From positions 372,001 through 436,000 of the forward strand of contig JBBZIV010000001.1 of the NCBI GenBank assembly GCA_038405045.1: a DNA stretch of 64,000 nucleotides. The letters are read 5' to 3'. Within the stretch, counting starts at the first letter, position 1. Each line of letters opens with the position of its first letter. A program made the translations under genes and the position numbers. The notes beneath the pieces were generated by a model that was not told where the DNA came from, did no database searches, and was given only the letters and a program-made list of their open reading frames with translations. This document shows, one piece after another, positions 60,193-64,000 of this stretch. Origin of the DNA: Sporobacter sp038405045 (GTDB taxonomy: Bacteria > Bacillota > Clostridia > Oscillospirales > Oscillospiraceae).

Positions 60193-61209
60193 ATGAAAAT
60201 TTCTGTATTCGGCAGCGGCGGATGGGGAACGGCCATCGCAAAAGTGCTGCATGAAAACGGCCACATCGTCACGCTGTGGTCAAAATTTGAAAAGGAAGTC
60301 GAAACGCTGACCAAAACGCGCGAAAACCCGCTTTTGCGCGGCGTTAAAATTCCCGAAGGCATTGCCATCACAACGTCGCTTGACATCGCGGCCGACGGGC
60401 TGGACGTCGCCGTTATGGCGACGCCGTCATTTGCCGTGGCGGAAACAGCGCTGCTGCTGAAAGACCGTCTCAAGCCGGATTGCATCGTTGTGTGTGTCTC
60501 AAAGGGCATTGAAAAGGATACGACGCGCCTGTTTTCAACAATCCTGCGTGAGGCGCTCGGCGATGGCGCGCGCCTTGTGTCACTGTCCGGCCCAACGCAC
60601 GCTGAAGAGGTCGGCCGCCAGATTCCGACGGCTTGTGTCGCCGCGTCCGAGGATATCGCAACGGCTGAGGCGGTGCAGGATATCTTCATGAACGATTACT
60701 TCCGCGTCTATACATCGACAGACGTTATCGGCGTTGAGCTCGGCGCGGCGCTTAAAAATGTCATCGCGCTCGGTGCAGGCATCAGTGACGGGCTCGGCTT
60801 CGGCGACAATACGATTGCCATGCTGATGACGCGCGGTCTGGCCGAGATGGCGGAGCTTTGCGTTGCCCTTGGCGGCCGGAAATCAACACTGGCCGGTCTT
60901 GCTGGTCTTGGTGACCTCATCGTTACATGCACCTCCAAGCACTCGCGCAACAGGCGCGCGGGCGTCTTGATCGGTAAGGGGATGGATATTCAAGAGGCCA
61001 TGCAGGAAGTCGGGGCCGTTGTAGAGGGTTATTATGCCGCCAAGGCAGCCTATGAGCTGTCCCAAAAAACTGGCATCGACATGCCGATTTCGACGGAGGC
61101 TTATCGCGTTTTGTACGAAGGAAAATCGGCGATGACGGCGATGAAGGATCTCATGAGCCGCTCGAAACGGCGCGAATGGGAATCTGCCGAGGAAACATGG
61201 GTTGTCTGA
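60193..61209 (+). CDS. gpsA: Glycerol-3-phosphate dehydrogenase [NAD(P)+]
   Basis: A 338-residue enzyme reducing dihydroxyacetone phosphate to sn-glycerol-3-phosphate. VFGSGGWGTAIAKVL (nucleotide loop, residues 5-19), VSKGIEKDT, SGPTHAEEV, the catalytic Lys in GAALKNVIALGAG and TCTSKHSRNRRAG are diagnostic. The ATG at 60193 has GAGGAA upstream. It works directly with PlsY. Confidence 0.95.
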   Translation: MKISVFGSGGWGTAIAKVLHENGHIVTLWSKFEKEVETLTKTRENPLLRGVKIPEGIAITTSLDIAADGLDVAVMATPSFAVAETALLLKDRLKPDCIVVCVSKGIEKDTTRLFSTILREALGDGARLVSLSGPTHAEEVGRQIPTACVAASEDIATAEAVQDIFMNDYFRVYTSTDVIGVELGAALKNVIALGAGISDGLGFGDNTIAMLMTRGLAEMAELCVALGGRKSTLAGLAGLGDLIVTCTSKHSRNRRAGVLIGKGMDIQEAMQEVGAVVEGYYAAKAAYELSQKTGIDMPISTEAYRVLYEGKSAMTAMKDLMSRSKRREWESAEETWVV

Positions 61210-61236
61210 CGCCTGACCAAGTTCATATGCATTGTT

Positions 61237-61270
61237 TCACCTCTGCGGGCTAATACTGTCGCAGAGGTGA
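61237..61270 (+). promoter_or_regulatory. Hairpin enclosing the tepA ribosome binding site
   Basis: Perfect 11-bp stem TCACCTCTGCG (61237-61247) / CGCAGAGGTGA (61260-61270), 12-nt loop, then TTATTTTTGG. The second arm contains GAGGTG, the ribosome binding site of the TTG-start gene at 61277, and the stem with its T-rich tail also looks like a gpsA terminator. Confidence 0.65.
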
Positions 61271-61276
61271 TTATTT

Positions 61277-62020
61277 TTGGAAGAGACAAATAAGGACACC
61301 CATGATGAAAGTAAGCGTGAGGAAGCGCAGATCATCGGTGAATACCAACGCGCGCAGATCAACGATATGGGCTCAACGACAACGCGCACCAATAAGGGCG
61401 TCATCCACTGCCTGACAATCGTGGGGCAGATTGAAGGCCACCAGATTCTACCGCAGGATACGAAAACGACAAAGTATGAGCACGTTATGCCGCAACTGGC
61501 GGCCATTGAGGAGTCCGAGGAGATAGAAGGCCTTCTGATTTTACTCAACACTGTCGGCGGTGATATTGAGGCGGGCCTCGGCATCGCCGAGCTGATAGCC
61601 AGCATGAAAAAGCCGACTGTTTCGCTTGTCCTCGGCGGCGGCCATTCGATCGGCGTCCCGCTGGCTGTCGCGGCCAAGCGCTCTATTATTGCCCCGTCAG
61701 CCGCAATGACGATTCATCCCGTGCGTTTGACTGGCGTTGTCATCGGTGTACCGCAGACGTATAATTATTTCGGCAAAATCCAAGAACGCATCGTCCAGTT
61801 CGTGACGACGAATTCCGCCATTAAGCGTGAGCGGTTTATTGATATGATGCTTAAAACGGGTGAGCTTGCCGCCGACGTCGGTACGGTCATTTACGGCGAG
61901 GAGGCAGTTCAGAGCGGCCTGATCGACCAGCTCGGCGGCCTGTCAGACGCGCTCAGCTGGCTCCACACGCAAATTGCCGCAGATAAAAAGGAAAAGGACG
62001 ACGCAAGTGGCCTGGGCTAA
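61277..62020 (+). CDS. tepA: ClpP-fold translocation-enhancing protein TepA-like
   Basis: A 247-residue ClpP/crotonase-fold protein of the TepA/YmfB type. LLILLNTVGGDIEAGLGIAE, LGGGHSIGVPLAVAA (catalytic Ser) and MTIHPVRLTGVV (His region) are seen. In Bacillus TepA is linked to preprotein translocation and to spore germination; its protease activity is unproven. It starts with TTG at 61277; the ribosome binding site lies in a hairpin. Confidence 0.85.
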   Translation: MEETNKDTHDESKREEAQIIGEYQRAQINDMGSTTTRTNKGVIHCLTIVGQIEGHQILPQDTKTTKYEHVMPQLAAIEESEEIEGLLILLNTVGGDIEAGLGIAELIASMKKPTVSLVLGGGHSIGVPLAVAAKRSIIAPSAAMTIHPVRLTGVVIGVPQTYNYFGKIQERIVQFVTTNSAIKRERFIDMMLKTGELAADVGTVIYGEEAVQSGLIDQLGGLSDALSWLHTQIAADKKEKDDASGLG

Positions 62021-62136
62021 AGGCGCGGCAGATTGCCCCGCGATGCGGTGAAAATGCCGTAAAATGGCGCATTCAGAAGGCTTTTCGTATAAAAATACTG
62101 GCAATTATCCATCCATTATGATAAGATATGATATAA

Positions 62137-62242
62137 AACTGATGCTCGGCAAGGCAATTGCCGATGTTTTGCGCATCAGTTGGTACGGCGGGCAAGAGGG
62201 GAAGTCTATGTTGAGATGCCCTGCCGTATAGGGGTGCTCGGT
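62137..62242 (+). other. Structured leader upstream of uppP
   Basis: Two imperfect stems: CTGATGC (62137-) with GCATCAG (to 62179), containing GGCA/TGCC, and TACGGC-GGGCA with TGCCCTGCCGTA (about 62184-62230). No gene is seen in the 62021-62263 gap. Confidence 0.35.
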
Positions 62243-62263
62243 GCCCCGGTTGGAGGGATAAGC

Positions 62264-63106
62264 ATGTCGTTTTTTACGGCAATTTTACTTGGGCTCATTC
62301 AGGGTATCACGTCATTTCTGCCAGTATCCACATCGGCCCATCAGGCCATCATTCATAACCTGTTTCATCTGGACGTCCCCTCGGAAGGGATCGGTTTTTT
62401 TAATTTTTTGATGAATTTAAGCACGCTTGTATCGATTTTTCTTGTCTGGCGGGACGAGCTTGTTTCGATGTTTCAAGAGGGTGCAGACTTTTTACGCGGC
62501 AAAACCGAAACAAATCATGTGGGTGAGGGCCGGTTAACGCCGCCGCTGCGCATGATATACTTTATTGTCATCGCAACGCTGCCGCTCATTCTCTCCGTGC
62601 CGATCAACCAGCGGGCTGATATTTTGATGGAAAATGTGACTTTTGTCGGCTGCGCGATGCTTGCCATGGGTGCCGTCTTGTATGCGTCTGATCGATTTAT
62701 CCACTACGGCAAGAAGGCAGAAAAGACAATGGATACGAAAGACGCGCTCATCATTGGCTTGGCGCAGGCGTTTGCCGCCATCCCGGGCCTCTCGCGGGTC
62801 GGAACATCGCTCTCACTCTCTCTCGCGCAGGGGCTTGACAAGGATTTTGCCGTTCGATTTTCTGTTTGGCTTTCCCTGCCGTCGCTCCTCATTGCAACAT
62901 TTATTTCCTTTTTTTCGATTTTCAAAGGCGGCATGACGTGGCCGTCCTTCTTCACCTACCTTGTCGCGTTTATCCTATCCGTCTTAACAGGCTATCTCGC
63001 GATTCAAACGCTTCGCATCTTAACGGCGCAGCGCCGGCTTAAGTATTTTGCCTTTTATCTCTGGGGCGCGGGCTTTTTAACGGTGATTTTATCCTTCATA
63101 CTCTAG
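62264..63106 (+). CDS. uppP: Undecaprenyl-diphosphate phosphatase-like protein (UppP/BacA), divergent
   Basis: A 280-residue membrane protein with about eight helices of the BacA family. The first motif reads GLIQGITSFLPVSTSAH, where Gln13 and Ser17 stand where E. coli UppP has essential Glu17 and Glu21; the second motif PGLSRVGTSLSLSLA retains the Arg. It recycles undecaprenyl pyrophosphate to the monophosphate if active. GGAGGG lies 6-7 nt before the ATG at 62264; the open frame to 62180 is not used. Confidence 0.8.
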   Translation: MSFFTAILLGLIQGITSFLPVSTSAHQAIIHNLFHLDVPSEGIGFFNFLMNLSTLVSIFLVWRDELVSMFQEGADFLRGKTETNHVGEGRLTPPLRMIYFIVIATLPLILSVPINQRADILMENVTFVGCAMLAMGAVLYASDRFIHYGKKAEKTMDTKDALIIGLAQAFAAIPGLSRVGTSLSLSLAQGLDKDFAVRFSVWLSLPSLLIATFISFFSIFKGGMTWPSFFTYLVAFILSVLTGYLAIQTLRILTAQRRLKYFAFYLWGAGFLTVILSFIL

Positions 63107-63120
63107 CTTTGAGGTGGCTT

Positions 63121-64000
63121 ATGGCACAATCAAAAGCAAAACGAAAAAGCCCGGCCAAGAAAAAGCCGGGCCGCCCGAAAACGGTTGAAGTCGCAGCCCG
63201 TGGGAAATCATATGTGCGCGAAATATCGGCCGTCGTCTTCCTAACGCTCGGCATTTTTGCGTTGATTGGCTATTTCGGCGCCAGTGGCGTTTTGCTTGGC
63301 TATTTCTGTATGCTGCTGAAGGGTCTCTTTGGTTGGGGTTATTTTGCCGCACCGCCTGTTTTGCTTCTCTGCGCCGTTATTCTGGCTTTTCACAGGGGGG
63401 AGCCCGTCCGATTCCGTGTCATTTCGGCGCTGCTGCTGCTTATGACGACCGGGGCGCTGGCGCATCTGTTTTTGAATAAAACATATTATCCGGTCTCATT
63501 TGCCATGGTACATAGCCTGTGGGACGCCGGTAACGATCTGAAAAGCGGCGGGGCCGTCGGCGGCTCGTTGTCGGTCATCCTTACATATCTTTTCAGCATG
63601 TTTGGTTCGGCCGTCATTTTCATCAGTATGACTGCCTTCTTTTTGATGGTGGCGCTTAATAAAACGGTTTCAGACGTGGCAGACGCCTTCCGCGCCTTTT
63701 ATAATCACCTGAAGGAAGACGCGTATGATGACGCGGCAGACGAGCCGGAGCAAACAGTTCCGCCGATTTTGCCGGTTACATCGAAAGCACAGCGCCGTAT
63801 AATCGATATTCCCCTCGATGATCCGAAGCCGCGCGGGACGGCATCCGTCTTCCGTTCAAAGAAGCACGCGCCGCTCTTTGACCAAAACGCGGGTGTTCAG
63901 CCGCCGGACATGGTTCTCGGCGGCGTTGCGGCTGCCAATCAGCCGCTGGCAAAGCGCACGCAAACGGGAGACGTGCCGTTTGACATCCCGTTTATGGAGG
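63121..64000 (+). CDS. ftsK: DNA translocase FtsK/SpoIIIE, N-terminal part (cut by window edge)
   Basis: About 293 residues are present. A Lys/Pro-rich N-terminus (SKAKRKSPAKKKPGRPK) is followed by four transmembrane helices (about residues 35-180) and a Pro/Asp-rich linker with DIPLDDPKP, the usual layout before the RecA-like motor and gamma domain, which lie past 64000. It pumps chromosomal DNA at the septum in division or sporulation. GAGGTGG lies before the ATG at 63121. Confidence 0.85.
   Translation, partial: MAQSKAKRKSPAKKKPGRPKTVEVAARGKSYVREISAVVFLTLGIFALIGYFGASGVLLGYFCMLLKGLFGWGYFAAPPVLLLCAVILAFHRGEPVRFRVISALLLLMTTGALAHLFLNKTYYPVSFAMVHSLWDAGNDLKSGGAVGGSLSVILTYLFSMFGSAVIFISMTAFFLMVALNKTVSDVADAFRAFYNHLKEDAYDDAADEPEQTVPPILPVTSKAQRRIIDIPLDDPKPRGTASVFRSKKHAPLFDQNAGVQPPDMVLGGVAAANQPLAKRTQTGDVPFDIPFME

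Noticed and set aside
1..64000. CRISPR arrays, rRNA genes, replication origin, complete insertion sequences
   Set aside because: No spaced direct-repeat series, no rRNA-like sequence, no DnaA-box cluster and no transposase were seen.

Overview
The window looks like chromosomal DNA of an anaerobic, spore-forming member of the Clostridia with moderately high G+C, probably near the Oscillospirales. Evidence: a three-subunit electron-bifurcating type [FeFe] hydrogenase, corrinoid/tetrahydrofolate methyl-transfer genes, a class A flavodiiron protein, sporulation genes (ytvI, a SpoIID-family gene), strong AGGAGG ribosome binding sites with some GTG/TTG starts, consensus TTGACA-17-TATAAT promoters, and the firmicute orders yceD-rpmF and der-plsY-gpsA. 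The methyltransferase trio recalls methoxy-aromatic demethylating clostridia, but the species cannot be named from the sequence alone.

Layout. 0-7.5 kb: start of a pyruvate carboxylase, ruvX, a split TauE/SafE permease, ytvI, the aspartate-pathway pair hom-lysC, a flavodiiron protein and a small ferredoxin behind a CsoR-like operator. 7.5-12.7 kb: a minus-strand methyl-transfer region (UroD-family methyltransferase, corrinoid protein, methyl-THF methyltransferase) behind a structured leader, followed by a CPA2 antiporter and a DUF1638 gene. 12.8-23.3 kb: ADP-ribosylglycohydrolase, a MacB-like ABC pair, tRNA-Leu, an alanine/glycine:cation symporter, malic enzyme, a SpoIID-family protein, membrane proteins, a phage-type membrane protein, a DUF2148 protein, a palindromic repeat and a lytic transglycosylase. 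23.5-27.7 kb: MarR regulator with a heterodimeric ABC exporter.

27.9-37.1 kb is a redox region: a four-domain CoA-disulfide-reductase/rhodanese/TusA/DsrE protein, then hydC-hydB-hydA, in which HydB is fused to a GltD/NfnB-like flavoprotein, then an orphan response regulator. Similar TGTGATAAA sequences precede both the sulfur gene and the hydrogenase operon. 37.1-40.9 kb is a thiamine salvage cluster (thiN, TPP riboswitch, thiM, thiE, a HAD phosphatase, thiD).

41.7-47.0 kb is an AT-rich island, clearly unlike its surroundings, next to tRNA-Gln. It encodes a single-chain restriction-modification protein (GIY-YIG-like domain, SF2 helicase, N6-adenine methylase, specificity region), a methylase-like companion without a catalytic NPPY, and a tiny ORF. 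It is the best candidate here for an undescribed system. 47.3-56 kb: metY, a WalRK-like two-component system, comEA, a D-Ala-D-Ala carboxypeptidase homologue that has lost its catalytic motifs, a beta-propeller lipoprotein and an RluA pseudouridine synthase. 56-64 kb: housekeeping cluster yceD-rpmF-DUF512-der-plsY-gpsA-tepA-uppP-ftsK, the last cut by the window end.
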